From NCBI GenBank assembly GCA_041781135.1, contig JBHAZV010000020.1:62001-126000 (forward strand): a DNA stretch of 64,000 bases, in the 5' to 3' direction. The stretch is from JAUMXJ01 sp041781135. GTDB taxonomy: Bacteria > Bacillota > Clostridia > Peptostreptococcales > Acidaminobacteraceae. Within the stretch, counting starts at the first letter, position 1, and every line of letters begins with the position of its first letter. Shown here piece after piece: positions 51,947-60,900 of this stretch. The position numbers were made by a program, and so were the translations under genes. The notes under the pieces were generated by a model. That model had not been told where the DNA came from. It did no database searches and was given only the letters and a program-made list of their open reading frames with translations.

Positions 51947-52819
51947 ATGCTGACATTAGAAAATGTAAGGGTGCAGTTTGGGAGCAAGGTCGCTCTCGAC
52001 TTAAAATCCAAGGTAAAAATCGAAAATGGCGACAAGGTTGGGCTGGTCGGCTCAAACGGTGCAGGCAAGTCAACTTTGATAAACGCGGTGCTTGGGCTTG
52101 TATCATACAGCGGCAGTATCGAAAAATCGATAAATACGCGCGATATAGCCGTGCATCTTCAGCAGAATGAGTATGTAGAGTACATGAAGGTCGAACATAT
52201 AATGGAATTGGTGCTCGGCTGTTCGGTAAAAAAGCACGCCAAGGCAATGGAATTAGTCAGGTTCTTTGATTTTGAAGACAGCCTTAAAAAGAAGTTTAAG
52301 GCGCTCTCCGGAGGACAAAAACAGAGGATGACGTTGATACTCGTAATATGCCAGGGCAGCGCTCTGACAATCTATGATGAGGTGACTTCGGGGCTCGATT
52401 TTGAAACCAGGCAGAGGCTGATGGATTTGCTCAGCAGTTGGTACAGCGGTTCGAGCGATACATTGGTTATCGTTTCGCATTACTATGAGGAACTGGAAAG
52501 GCTTGCCGACAAGCTGCTCATCTTAGACGAAGGCAAATTGGTGGATTACGGCAAAAAAAATGAACTTTTCGAAAAGTATTGTGGCAAGCTTGTGATACTT
52601 GCGGATAGAAACGCATTTACGGAGAAGCTTGCAGCACTGCATCCGACTCTTGTTGGAAAAGGCGACAGGCTGGCGTTCCGCTGCGATGGCGACGCGGACG
52701 AGGAGCGCATCACCGGGGCGCTTAGGGAACAGAATATCGACTATATCAGGACACACAGCGATATTGAACTTACTATTATCAACGCAAAGGCGTGCAGAAA
52801 AGAGGGAGGAATCAAATGA
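51947..52819 (+). CDS. ABC transporter ATPase (ABC-2 type system)
   Basis: A 290-residue ATPase with Walker A GSNGAGKST (about residue 35), signature LSGGQKQRMTL, Walker B LTIYDEVTSGLD and H-loop VSHYYEE. The roughly 80 C-terminal residues are a typical accessory region of ABC-2 ATPases. It starts two bases after the kinase stop and overlaps the permease gene by four bases. It would power export of a peptide or lipid through the permease encoded next. Confidence 0.92.
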   Translation: MLTLENVRVQFGSKVALDLKSKVKIENGDKVGLVGSNGAGKSTLINAVLGLVSYSGSIEKSINTRDIAVHLQQNEYVEYMKVEHIMELVLGCSVKKHAKAMELVRFFDFEDSLKKKFKALSGGQKQRMTLILVICQGSALTIYDEVTSGLDFETRQRLMDLLSSWYSGSSDTLVIVSHYYEELERLADKLLILDEGKLVDYGKKNELFEKYCGKLVILADRNAFTEKLAALHPTLVGKGDRLAFRCDGDADEERITGALREQNIDYIRTHSDIELTIINAKACRKEGGIK

Positions 52820-53613
52820 CTAAAATAGCTGAAAAACACAGAAAAAAGCTCTCTGCGAGCATTCTTTACGAGCTGCGCTGCGCAACCGGGAATTTTTTCT
52901 CGATATTTTTCGGGCTTGTATTTCCGATGTTTATGCTGTTTATTATAGGAAAATTTCAGCTCGGAGATGTGCCGAAGGAGGCGTACGGCGAGGTAATTAC
53001 TCAGATATTTCTGGCGATGGCTCTTATAATACCGATGGCTATAATGTTTATAGGCTATTCGGCGGTCTATTCCCAGGAACTTGAGCGCAATTCTCCGCTT
53101 AGGCTCGAATTGTTCGGATTTTCTCCAAACAGGATGTTGCTTGCAAGGCTTATAGCATACACGATCTTTTTGGTTATATGCCTTGTGATATATACAGTAT
53201 ATGGATTTGCTATGTTTGATATAACGGCTCCCGATGCGGCAGCGGCGGTTATTTCGGCTATAATGATGCTCCTGATTTCTACTTTGTTCTTGATACTTGC
53301 TCATGCGATAGCATATGCAGTAAGGAAATTTGGAGTCACATACGGTATAACAATGACATTGTACTTTGTGTTTATGATACTCAGCGGAAGCATGGGGGTC
53401 AGCCCGAAATTATTCCCCGAACCGCTTAAGCTTATTGCAAAGCAGCTTCCGATGTATCATATTGGCCTTGATGATTTTTATAGTTTTTGGATTGGCGCGG
53501 AATACAATGCCGCTCCGCTTGTGCAGTCGTTTTTGGCGTTTGGACTTCTTGTCGTGCTGGTATATGTTCTTGCGCTTTACATAAGGAGAAGGAGAGGGAG
53601 CGCAAGTCAGTAA
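52816..53613 (+). CDS. ABC-2 type permease
   Basis: A membrane protein of about 265 residues with six hydrophobic segments (for example FFSIFFGLVFPMFMLFIIG, AMALIIPMAIMFIGYSAVYS, LIAYTIFLVICLVIYTVYG, MTLYFVFMILSGSMGVSP). The SGSMGVSPKLFPEPLK part and LPMYHIGLDDF are usual in ABC-2 permeases. I chose ATG at 52816, overlapping the ATPase stop, with GGGAGGA upstream. It closes the four-gene operon. Substrate unknown; antimicrobial peptide export is a fair guess given the two-component partner. Confidence 0.88.
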   Translation: MTKIAEKHRKKLSASILYELRCATGNFFSIFFGLVFPMFMLFIIGKFQLGDVPKEAYGEVITQIFLAMALIIPMAIMFIGYSAVYSQELERNSPLRLELFGFSPNRMLLARLIAYTIFLVICLVIYTVYGFAMFDITAPDAAAAVISAIMMLLISTLFLILAHAIAYAVRKFGVTYGITMTLYFVFMILSGSMGVSPKLFPEPLKLIAKQLPMYHIGLDDFYSFWIGAEYNAAPLVQSFLAFGLLVVLVYVLALYIRRRRGSASQ

Positions 53614-53689
53614 GAGCATTGCTTCCGGTGAGAGATGTTCCAGCGCTGCAAACTAATAAATCCGGCAACAGTCACTTTGCTTTTACGAA

Positions 53690-53740
53690 CCCGGGCGGCG
53701 TGAAGTCGTCCGGGAATTTATTATTGTTTTTTTTTTTTTG
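53690..53740 (+). terminator. Terminator with a 14-T tract
   Basis: CCCGGGCGGC pairs with GTCGTCCGGG (53691-53714 region, with G-T pairs). AATTTATTATTG and then 14 consecutive T residues (53727-53740) follow. The T tract is distant from the stem, so termination is likely but imperfect. Confidence 0.55.
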
Positions 53741-53769
53741 AACAATTTATCGCATATAAGTGATATATA

Positions 53770-53778
53770 TGGTACAAT
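53770..53778 (+). promoter_or_regulatory. Extended -10 of the GGDEF/EAL gene
   Basis: TGGTACAAT (53770-53778) is an extended -10 element. The start point would be near 53785, about 30 bases before the ATG at 53817, with the 14-T tract 30 bases upstream of it. Confidence 0.4.
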
Positions 53779-53816
53779 ATGTTCGATTAAATGCCATTTC
53801 AGCGTGTGGAGGTAGA

Positions 53817-56507
53817 ATGAGCTTGACGGAGGAACTCAATAGTTTGCGGCTTGAACTTGCCGATTGTTTGCTTGGAGCAGATGTCAGTGATAATTTGCTC
53901 GATCTTACGCTTGAATTCATTGGTTCCAAGTTTTCCTGCAGCAGAGTCTATATATTCGAAATCCATAGAAATGGCACATTTGACAACACGTATGAGTGGT
54001 GCGCGGAGGGTATTGCGCCTCAAATCGAATTTTTGAAGGGCGAATCCGTCGAATTGATCCGAGGCTGGATCGACGTGTTTGAACAGGGAAGACCTGTTGT
54101 CATAGAGGATCTTGAAGCAATCGTAGAAGAGATGCCGACAGTGTACCTCACGCTGAAGCCTCAGGATATTCAGTCGCTTGTAGCTGTCGCGCTCAAATCG
54201 CGCGGCGAAATTTTTGGTTTTATCGGTCTCGATAATCCTCATAGCTCCAAGTTCTGCGATATAGCTAATTTCCTCGAAGCAATTGCTCCCAATATATTGC
54301 TTGCGATCAATGGGGTAAACAGGATAAGCGCCCTAAAGAAAGTAAGCAGTTATGACGAGCTGACCGGCGTATACAGCAGTCAGTTTTTAAGTTCCAACCT
54401 AAAAGATTTTAAGACTGCCGAGACTGTGGGCGTGGTTTATTGCGATATCATAGATGTTAAGAGTATCAATGCTTTGCAGGGCAGAGCCGCCGGAGATGAG
54501 GCGATAAAATCATGCTGCAAGCTAATCAAAGAATTTTTTCCTAAGGATGATATCTACCGACTGAATGGCGATAAATTTGTAGTAATAGTCTACAATCGCG
54601 GAGTCGAGTATTTTAGGCAGTGCCTTGCTGAATTTAAGCTCGCCGCGCAGGATCATCCCCAGCATATAGCGGTGGGCAGTTCGTGGACTTCCGCTAAGCC
54701 TATAGATATTTTTGAGCAGTTCTATGAGGCGGAAGCTCAGATGTTTGTCGAAAAGGAAGATTATTATGCTGTGACTACTGCGGTTCGCCGCTCGGGAGAT
54801 TCCGAAAAATTTGCAGTTGTTTCAAGAGGTGATTTTGAGGAGTACATCGAAAATAATTTTTTTAATCCCAAGCTCCTTGTAAATTCGATGGCTTCTGCGG
54901 AAGGCTCAATATATGTTTATTTTGGTGATTTGCAGACAAATATGTATTATATTTCCGATAATATGCGGGATACCTTCGGTTTTGACAGCAATCTTGTTTA
55001 TAATATGGCGGAAAAATGGGAGAGCAGAATTATAAATCCAAGTGAGCGACAGGCATACAAGGACGATATCTCCGATTTGTTCGCCAAAAAGCGAAGGATT
55101 CACGATCTGCGGTACAGGGTTAAGGATGTGCATGACAATTACACATGGATACATTGCAGGGGGGAGGTTTTGTGGAGTCCTGACAAAACTGTGCCGCTTT
55201 TTTTCTCTGGCTGCATAGTCAGACAGGAATACGAATTTACTGTTGACCCTGTTACTAATTTTTTGCGCGAAACCGCTGCAATCAGAAGGCTTTCGGCTTT
55301 GAATGAATCGTCAAAGTGCACAATAATCGGGTTCAGCCTTAATAATTTTTCTGAAATCAATGAACTTCATGGTAAGGCGAAGGGTGACGAGCTGCTTCGC
55401 GATATATCTCAGAGGCTGATCAACGATTTTGAAGACAAGGTGTCCTTTTACAGATTGGATGGTCTGAGGTTTGCAGCAATTATGAACGAGGACTGCAGCG
55501 AAGATCCCGAACAGATAATTACAGAAATAAGATACCTCGTAAATCTGAGGTACAGGCATCATGGCGTTGCCGTGCAGACACCGTGTTCTATGACGGTGCT
55601 CAGCGTTCAGCATGACGAAATGACGCCGCAGGAGATGATTTCAAATATAATCGTCCTGCTGAATATTGCAAAATCTTCGCGTGACAACAGTTATGTGGCG
55701 CATTCCAACAAGAGTATCAAAGAACAGCACACGATGGCGGAGATGATTTTTGAACTTACGAAAAATGTACAGAATAACTTTGAAAACTTCAGAATAGTTG
55801 TGCAGCCGACCTTTTCGGCGAAGACTCACGGTATAGTTTCCGGAGAGGTGCTTCTCAGATGGACATTCAAGGGCAAGAACATCCCTCCGAATGTCTTTGT
55901 GCCTTTGCTTGAAAAACACAGGCTCATATATGCTGTCGGCGAGTGGTTGTTTGAACAGGTTGTAAAGACTACGGTCCGTATACACAGTATAAATCCTGAA
56001 CTGGATATGGCGTTTAACGTCAGCTATTTGCAGGTGCTCGATGCAAATTTCTTTACGCATATGCAGAAGGTGCTTTCTAATTACAAGCTCGATGCGCAGA
56101 GGCTGGTGCTCGAACTAACCGAGACAAATTTTGACGAGTCGCCTCAAAAGCTCAGCGAGTTTTTTAATTCCTGCATAGACCTCGGAATCAAGGTTGCTCT
56201 CGACGATTTTGGCAATGGATATTCTTCGCTCGGAATGCTGCTGAAATATCCTACAAATATTGTAAAACTTGACAAAAGCCTGCTCAGCGAGATGTCGACA
56301 TCGGAGGACAAGCAGAAGTTTATAAACAGTATAGTCTACGCCTGCCATGCTTTTGGCAAAATTGTGTGTGCAGAGGGGATAGAGACACAAACAGAACTTC
56401 AGCTCATGACAGACGCAGACTGCGACTATATTCAGGGTTATTATTTTTCGAAACCGCTCGAAATATCTGAATATTTTAATCTGATTGCCGAGAGTTTCAG
56501 AAAATAG
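53817..56507 (+). CDS. GAF-GGDEF-PAS-GGDEF-EAL cyclic-di-GMP phosphodiesterase
   Basis: A soluble protein of about 896 residues. Order: a GAF-like sensor (about 30-165), a degenerate GGDEF (about 175-320; RLNGDKF at the active-site position), a PAS domain (about 364-475), a second degenerate GGDEF (about 478-635; RLDGLRF) and an EAL domain (about 642-890). The GGDEF domains lack catalytic glycines and glutamates. The EAL domain appears complete: EVLLRW (EVL in place of EAL), FNVS, ELTET, LDDFGNGYSS, KLDK, AEGIET and QGYYFSKP. It is therefore predicted to degrade cyclic di-GMP, under control of its sensors. I chose ATG at 53817 behind GGAGGTAG; an earlier ATG at 53760 has no ribosome site. Confidence 0.93.
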   Translation: MSLTEELNSLRLELADCLLGADVSDNLLDLTLEFIGSKFSCSRVYIFEIHRNGTFDNTYEWCAEGIAPQIEFLKGESVELIRGWIDVFEQGRPVVIEDLEAIVEEMPTVYLTLKPQDIQSLVAVALKSRGEIFGFIGLDNPHSSKFCDIANFLEAIAPNILLAINGVNRISALKKVSSYDELTGVYSSQFLSSNLKDFKTAETVGVVYCDIIDVKSINALQGRAAGDEAIKSCCKLIKEFFPKDDIYRLNGDKFVVIVYNRGVEYFRQCLAEFKLAAQDHPQHIAVGSSWTSAKPIDIFEQFYEAEAQMFVEKEDYYAVTTAVRRSGDSEKFAVVSRGDFEEYIENNFFNPKLLVNSMASAEGSIYVYFGDLQTNMYYISDNMRDTFGFDSNLVYNMAEKWESRIINPSERQAYKDDISDLFAKKRRIHDLRYRVKDVHDNYTWIHCRGEVLWSPDKTVPLFFSGCIVRQEYEFTVDPVTNFLRETAAIRRLSALNESSKCTIIGFSLNNFSEINELHGKAKGDELLRDISQRLINDFEDKVSFYRLDGLRFAAIMNEDCSEDPEQIITEIRYLVNLRYRHHGVAVQTPCSMTVLSVQHDEMTPQEMISNIIVLLNIAKSSRDNSYVAHSNKSIKEQHTMAEMIFELTKNVQNNFENFRIVVQPTFSAKTHGIVSGEVLLRWTFKGKNIPPNVFVPLLEKHRLIYAVGEWLFEQVVKTTVRIHSINPELDMAFNVSYLQVLDANFFTHMQKVLSNYKLDAQRLVLELTETNFDESPQKLSEFFNSCIDLGIKVALDDFGNGYSSLGMLLKYPTNIVKLDKSLLSEMSTSEDKQKFINSIVYACHAFGKIVCAEGIETQTELQLMTDADCDYIQGYYFSKPLEISEYFNLIAESFRK

Positions 56508-56508
56508 T

Positions 56509-57327
56509 TTAGTATATCAGCGAGCTTGCGTAATACAGCAGGCTCAGTCCGAATACATCCGCAATTGAATGCCCTAAAAAGAACGGGAACAGATTTTTGC
56601 GTCCTGTTTTTTCGTATAGAAAATAGAAGAGAGTTCCGAGCACGAACATAATTGAAAAAGCGGCGTAAATACCCTGGTATGTGTGGAAAGAAAAGCGAAT
56701 TGCCAAGGAAAATGCAAGTGATATCCATCTGTACTTTGGGTTTACGAACATACACATTCCAAGAAAGAATATTTCTTCAAAAAAACCGTTCAGCAGTGCA
56801 AAAAGTATAAGCGAAAGATCGATTCTCAATAAAGGCGAAGCCGCTTCTGCATAATTCCCGTAGTCCGAACCGCCGGTATATGCGTAGTAGTCGCTTGCAT
56901 ACGCGGCTGCGGCGCTGTCTGTATATGTAAATTGAGAGTATATAACGTAGAGAATGTCGGAGAGCGCGGCTATCGCAATGAATACCGCTACGCCAAGCGC
57001 AATGCTTTTAGGTGTTATGCGTATTTTCCACATTGAAAAATCGAATTTGCGTAATCTGAGATAAATAAATGCAAGTGCAATCAGCATCAGCTCGGTTAAT
57101 ATCGCGTTATAATTTTGCGCGGTGGTAAATGCAGTCACATCGCTCACTGCCGATTCGTACCCTGCTCCATACTCTGCTCCGTAGCCGGCGGCGCTCACAT
57201 TTAGCGATGCGATGAACATAATGGTAGACTGGTAAATCGCCTGACTGAACATAATTGCCGCAAGGATCGGCAGATCAAACCATTTCAGCTCCTTTAGGCT
57301 CATTTCACCTAAAATGATTTTTTTCAT
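56509..57327 (-). CDS. CPBP-family intramembrane metalloprotease
   Basis: A 272-residue membrane protein with about seven helices. It keeps the CPBP (CAAX/bacteriocin-processing) motifs: FFEEIFFLG, SFHTYQG, and HSIADVFGL, that is the Glu-Glu pair, the His of motif 2, and the His of motif 4. The arginine usual in EExxxR is not present here. A Tyr/Ala/Gly-rich loop (GAEYGAGYESAV, near residue 50) may be extracytoplasmic. Related proteins cut membrane substrates or give bacteriocin immunity. The start is ATG at 57327 with AGGAGGATT upstream. Convergent with the GGDEF/EAL gene, with only one base between stops. Confidence 0.82.
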   Translation of the reverse strand: MKKIILGEMSLKELKWFDLPILAAIMFSQAIYQSTIMFIASLNVSAAGYGAEYGAGYESAVSDVTAFTTAQNYNAILTELMLIALAFIYLRLRKFDFSMWKIRITPKSIALGVAVFIAIAALSDILYVIYSQFTYTDSAAAAYASDYYAYTGGSDYGNYAEAASPLLRIDLSLILFALLNGFFEEIFFLGMCMFVNPKYRWISLAFSLAIRFSFHTYQGIYAAFSIMFVLGTLFYFLYEKTGRKNLFPFFLGHSIADVFGLSLLYYASSLIY

Positions 57328-57424
57328 AAATCCTCCTGTTTTGCGAAGTCAAGTATATAGTATTTTTAGGAAGAAACAAGCTGTTTTGCACTTTTCTAAT
57401 TGTTATTTAATTATTCTGACCGGA

Positions 57425-57625
57425 TTATTTGAACTGGCTGTAGTACATTTCGGCATATATCCCGTTTTTGGCTAAAAGTTCGGCGTGAGTGCCGCTCTCT
57501 GCGATTTCGCCGCGCTCAAAGACGAATATGATGTCGGCATTTTTTATGGTTGACAGCCTGTGCGCTATGACAAATGCGGTTTTTCCGCTCATTAGCCTGC
57601 GCACGGCTTCCTGTATTTTTCTTTC
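57425..57625 (-). pseudogene. Remnant of an ABC exporter ATPase (C-terminal 66 codons)
   Basis: Read on the minus strand, this stretch gives ERKIQEAVRRLMSGKTAF, then VIAHRLSTIKNADIIFV, then a tail ending MYYSQFK and a stop. This is clearly the last part of an ABC exporter ATPase, including the H-loop. Upstream at about 57626 the homology stops: the three preceding codons are unrelated and are followed by an in-frame TGA. No Walker A, signature or membrane domain exists. It is therefore a truncated pseudogene, and differs in sequence from the intact exporter at 35144-36916. Confidence 0.8.
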
Positions 57626-57845
57626 CCCTCCGTGTCACAAATGTTTGACGACTTTAGAAATTGCGTAAAACTCATAGAAAATACGGTTTGCGGCATTGCG
57701 CTCGCTAATGGCATAATACAGAAAAAATTATGCAGGGAAAATTATGCCTTAACAGTGGAAAGAGGGATTGTCGGGTTTATTGGTCTAAAATTTAATCAAC
57801 ATCAAAGAATTAGACCTAATATTTAATTATTATTCGAAGTTGTTA

Positions 57846-57857
57846 TTTTTTTTTTTT
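57846..57857. repeat. Homopolymeric T tract (12 T)
   Basis: Twelve consecutive T residues about 20 bases upstream of the candidate promoter of the giant exoprotein. The rest of the 660-base gap 57328-57987 holds the ABC remnant, an AT-rich stretch with no supported gene (57626-57845), this tract, a promoter and a leader ORF. Confidence 0.7.
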
Positions 57858-57874
57858 GATTGATTGTGAGACTT

Positions 57875-57902
57875 TTGAAGGACTTTGTAGTATGATTATA
57901 CA
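57875..57902 (+). promoter_or_regulatory. Candidate promoter of the leader ORF and exoprotein
   Basis: TTGAAG (57875-57880), 16 bases, TATACA (57897-57902); a TATGAT at 57891 overlaps. Matches are partial, but the position just before the leader ORF ribosome site is right. Confidence 0.35.
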
Positions 57903-57919
57903 TAAAATAAGGAGATATC

Positions 57920-57991
57920 ATGCGGTATTTCCTCATAGATTGCTTATCGCCTTATGGACAAAGGTCACAAGGCGGAGGGAGAGTTTTATGA
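57920..57991 (+). CDS. 23-codon leader ORF overlapping the exoprotein start
   Basis: An ATG at 57920, six bases after AAGGAG, opens a 23-codon frame (starts MRYFLIDCLSPY, ends GGGRVL) whose TGA at 57989-57991 overlaps the ATG of the next gene (57988) in ATGA. Within it, CGCCTT (57948-57953) and AAGGCG (57969-57974) form a perfect inverted repeat ending at the GGAGGGAGAG ribosome site of the exoprotein gene. This is the layout of translational coupling: ribosomes reading the leader would unfold the hairpin and pass to the big gene. The peptide itself resembles nothing I know. It could instead be a chance frame, but the ribosome site is strong. Confidence 0.55.
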   Translation: MRYFLIDCLSPYGQRSQGGGRVL

Positions 57992-60900
57992 AAACAGGAA
58001 AAAGACTTCTCAGTATTTTACTATGCGTCACAATGGTTCTAAATACCTTGCCGGGCGCGGTATTTGCTTCGCTGCTGGAGAATACATCAGATAAAAATAC
58101 ACAAATTCTTCAGGAGCTTACAGAGTTTTGGGGCGACGAAAAGACCGCTCAGGAGGCGATGGAACTGCTCCACAGATATAGTCTTATAGATGAGGATGGA
58201 AATATCCTCACTGACTGGAGCGGCAGTATCTCGATTTTAGAGGAAGAAGGCAGCAGGGAAAGTAATCTTTCCGAGCTGCTAACCATGATTGAAGATGAAA
58301 ACGCCGACAGAAATATGCGCATAGATGTGGACGGAACTGTCATCACTTTGGGCGATTTCGAAAAGATGATGGAGATAGAGTCCGAAATCCGCCGAATACA
58401 GGAAACATATTTCGCGGAAAACGGCACGGCCGAATTGACACAGGAGCAGACGGACAGCCTCCTCAGCCTGTATCAGCAGATATCTGCAAACGGCATAACC
58501 CTCTACAACACTCGAGGGGGAGATTCGCTGGTGTTCCCGTCTGGTGTGAATCAAACCGTGCAGATGAGTATAAGTGGAAGCGATACTGCGAGCATAACCA
58601 GTACATACACCCTCACGGTAAGGCTTAACAAGCCGCAGAGCGTTCCGGTCACATATTCGTACCGCGCGCTTTCGGGAAGCATATCCGCAAGCGGCAGCGG
58701 TACGCGCACTATTGGAGCCGGCAGCACCGAAGACAGTTTTACTGTAAGCGTCGGCGATTCTCAAGGCAGGATGCAGGGAAGCGGCGTGTTCGTGGTGCAG
58801 GTTTACGATGTAAAAAATGCACTATTCGAGAATGGGCGCGACACCGCTTCGAAGACAGTGCGCGTGAGCAAGAGCGATGTATTTAAGTATGCCGATAAAG
58901 AAACTTTTGTAGTTGGTAAGTCTCCAGAATCATACTATTATTCAACTGAGTTTGAGGTAGTTTATGCTGAGCCTCGGAATAAAAGTTTTTCTGATCTTGA
59001 AAGCAGTAGGTATGAGGTAGAAGTTCATGCCGATAATATTAAGTATACATATAGCTATCCCAGTGATTCTAACCCTGATGGTTATCTAAATGCTGGAAAT
59101 TTTTATTTACTTACCGGCATAAACACTAGTAATTGGCATGATATTATTGCATCTTCACCAATGGTAAGAACAATAAACCAAAAAACCAAATTATTTGAGG
59201 AGACATTAAATCTTGAGAAAAGAACAGTTGAAACAACTTTAGAGAATGGAGAAAATCTTTCTGTTAAAGATATTTCTGTCTTTGCGTTTTACTGCACATT
59301 TGCTACCGACGATGGAGAGGTAAGAATACTTCCTCGTATTACTGGTTCCGGTTATGTGACTGTAAGGGAAACTACTACCTCTACGACCGCGTTGGTCAGT
59401 GCTCCGGCAGGAGTCTTCGGATCGGGGGAGATTGTACCTATAACAGTAAGATTCGGATTTCCGATGAAGATAAGCAGTTCGATGAAACTGACTGTAAACG
59501 GGCAGCAAATGTCAGCGGTGGAGGAAGGTTCCACCTCGGAGTCTGCTACATTCCTCTACACCGTACCTGCTGCAGACAGCAGGGAACTTAAAATTAGCAG
59601 CAGCAGTTTGAGCGGAACCGGTGCAAACGAGAGGGATATTTCAGTTACAGGAGTTGGTGAAAATACTACGATAAACGGCGTGAGCATCGAGCAGGTTGCG
59701 CTGATCGATGCCGTAGACAGCAATCCCGACGCTGTTGCGGGCAGTCTGACCTACTCTCCGGCTGCGGGGGATCAGCCCGAAAAGACCACCGCAAAAGTCA
59801 GCGTTACGCTTGAACTGCCTACTGAATCCGCTCTTCGCAACCTGATAGTGCCCGCCTATATGGAGGGCGGCAATTTTTACAGCAAGGCTCTTGCCGCTTC
59901 AATTGACGGCGGACAGACTCTCGTGCCGCTGAAATTTGATAATGCCGACAGTCCTGCGAAACTTACCGCCGAAGTGGAGATAGATGCTGCAACCATTATG
60001 AATCAGCAGAATTTCGTCATGGAGTTTTACACTACGGATCCTGATACTCATGAATCTACAGGACTGCTGTTCGGCAGGTACGCCGCGTTTTCTGTGAATA
60101 AGCCTGTACCTCTGCTAAGTGAATATCTGTCCGTCACAGTGCCGGATGGTTGGCCGAAAGGCTCGATTTATGTAGATAATCCGCCGGAAGACTCCGCGCT
60201 GACGCTTATCCGCAATGTGAACGCTCCTTCGAATGCCACATGGACTCAGACCCGCTGGGTGTCCAGTGATGAAACCGTTGCGACTATTGACGAGTATGGA
60301 AGGGTTTGTCCGCTTTCAGCGGGAAAAACGACATTTTATCTTGAGGCGGTAAACGGCGGTCTCGATGTGTATGGAGAGCAGAGGTCGCAGGATGTCGTTG
60401 TTTTGCACATTGCCGAGGGCGCAGCTCCGTATCTGAGGATCCCTCAAAACACTATGCGAATACGCTCAGGAGATGCGCTCATGCTCCGCTGGGCGTCCAA
60501 TCTGGTACAGAAGAACGCCTTTTATGGAAATAATGCACCTACCACATTCGATATAAAAGTATATAGAGGCGGCGACACTCCTGTTATTCAAAAGAGCGTT
60601 GTCTATGACCCAAATGCTTCTAATACAGACAGCAAACTCTGGGTGAACGGATCGCCGAATCTCTCATTTGCTCTTGAGGGACTTACCGAAGTATCGCAGG
60701 GCGGGCAGCCGAGCTATACGATAGTGGTCTCCGCTGAGGCGCATGAAGATGTTTTGGAGAGAAAGCCTGATGGATACAGCGCGGAGGCTCAGATATTTGT
60801 GACTTCGAAGCCTGTGTCAGTTAAGCTGACAAGACCTGAAACCATGTTTGTAGTGAATGCCGGCACTTTGAATGTGCCGTATACTCTGACGAATTTCGAC

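Noticed and set aside
57632..57826. 64-codon plus-strand frame starting GTG next to the ABC remnant
   Set aside because: No ribosome site, no recognisable motif, and it lies at the break point of a pseudogene; not supported as a gene.
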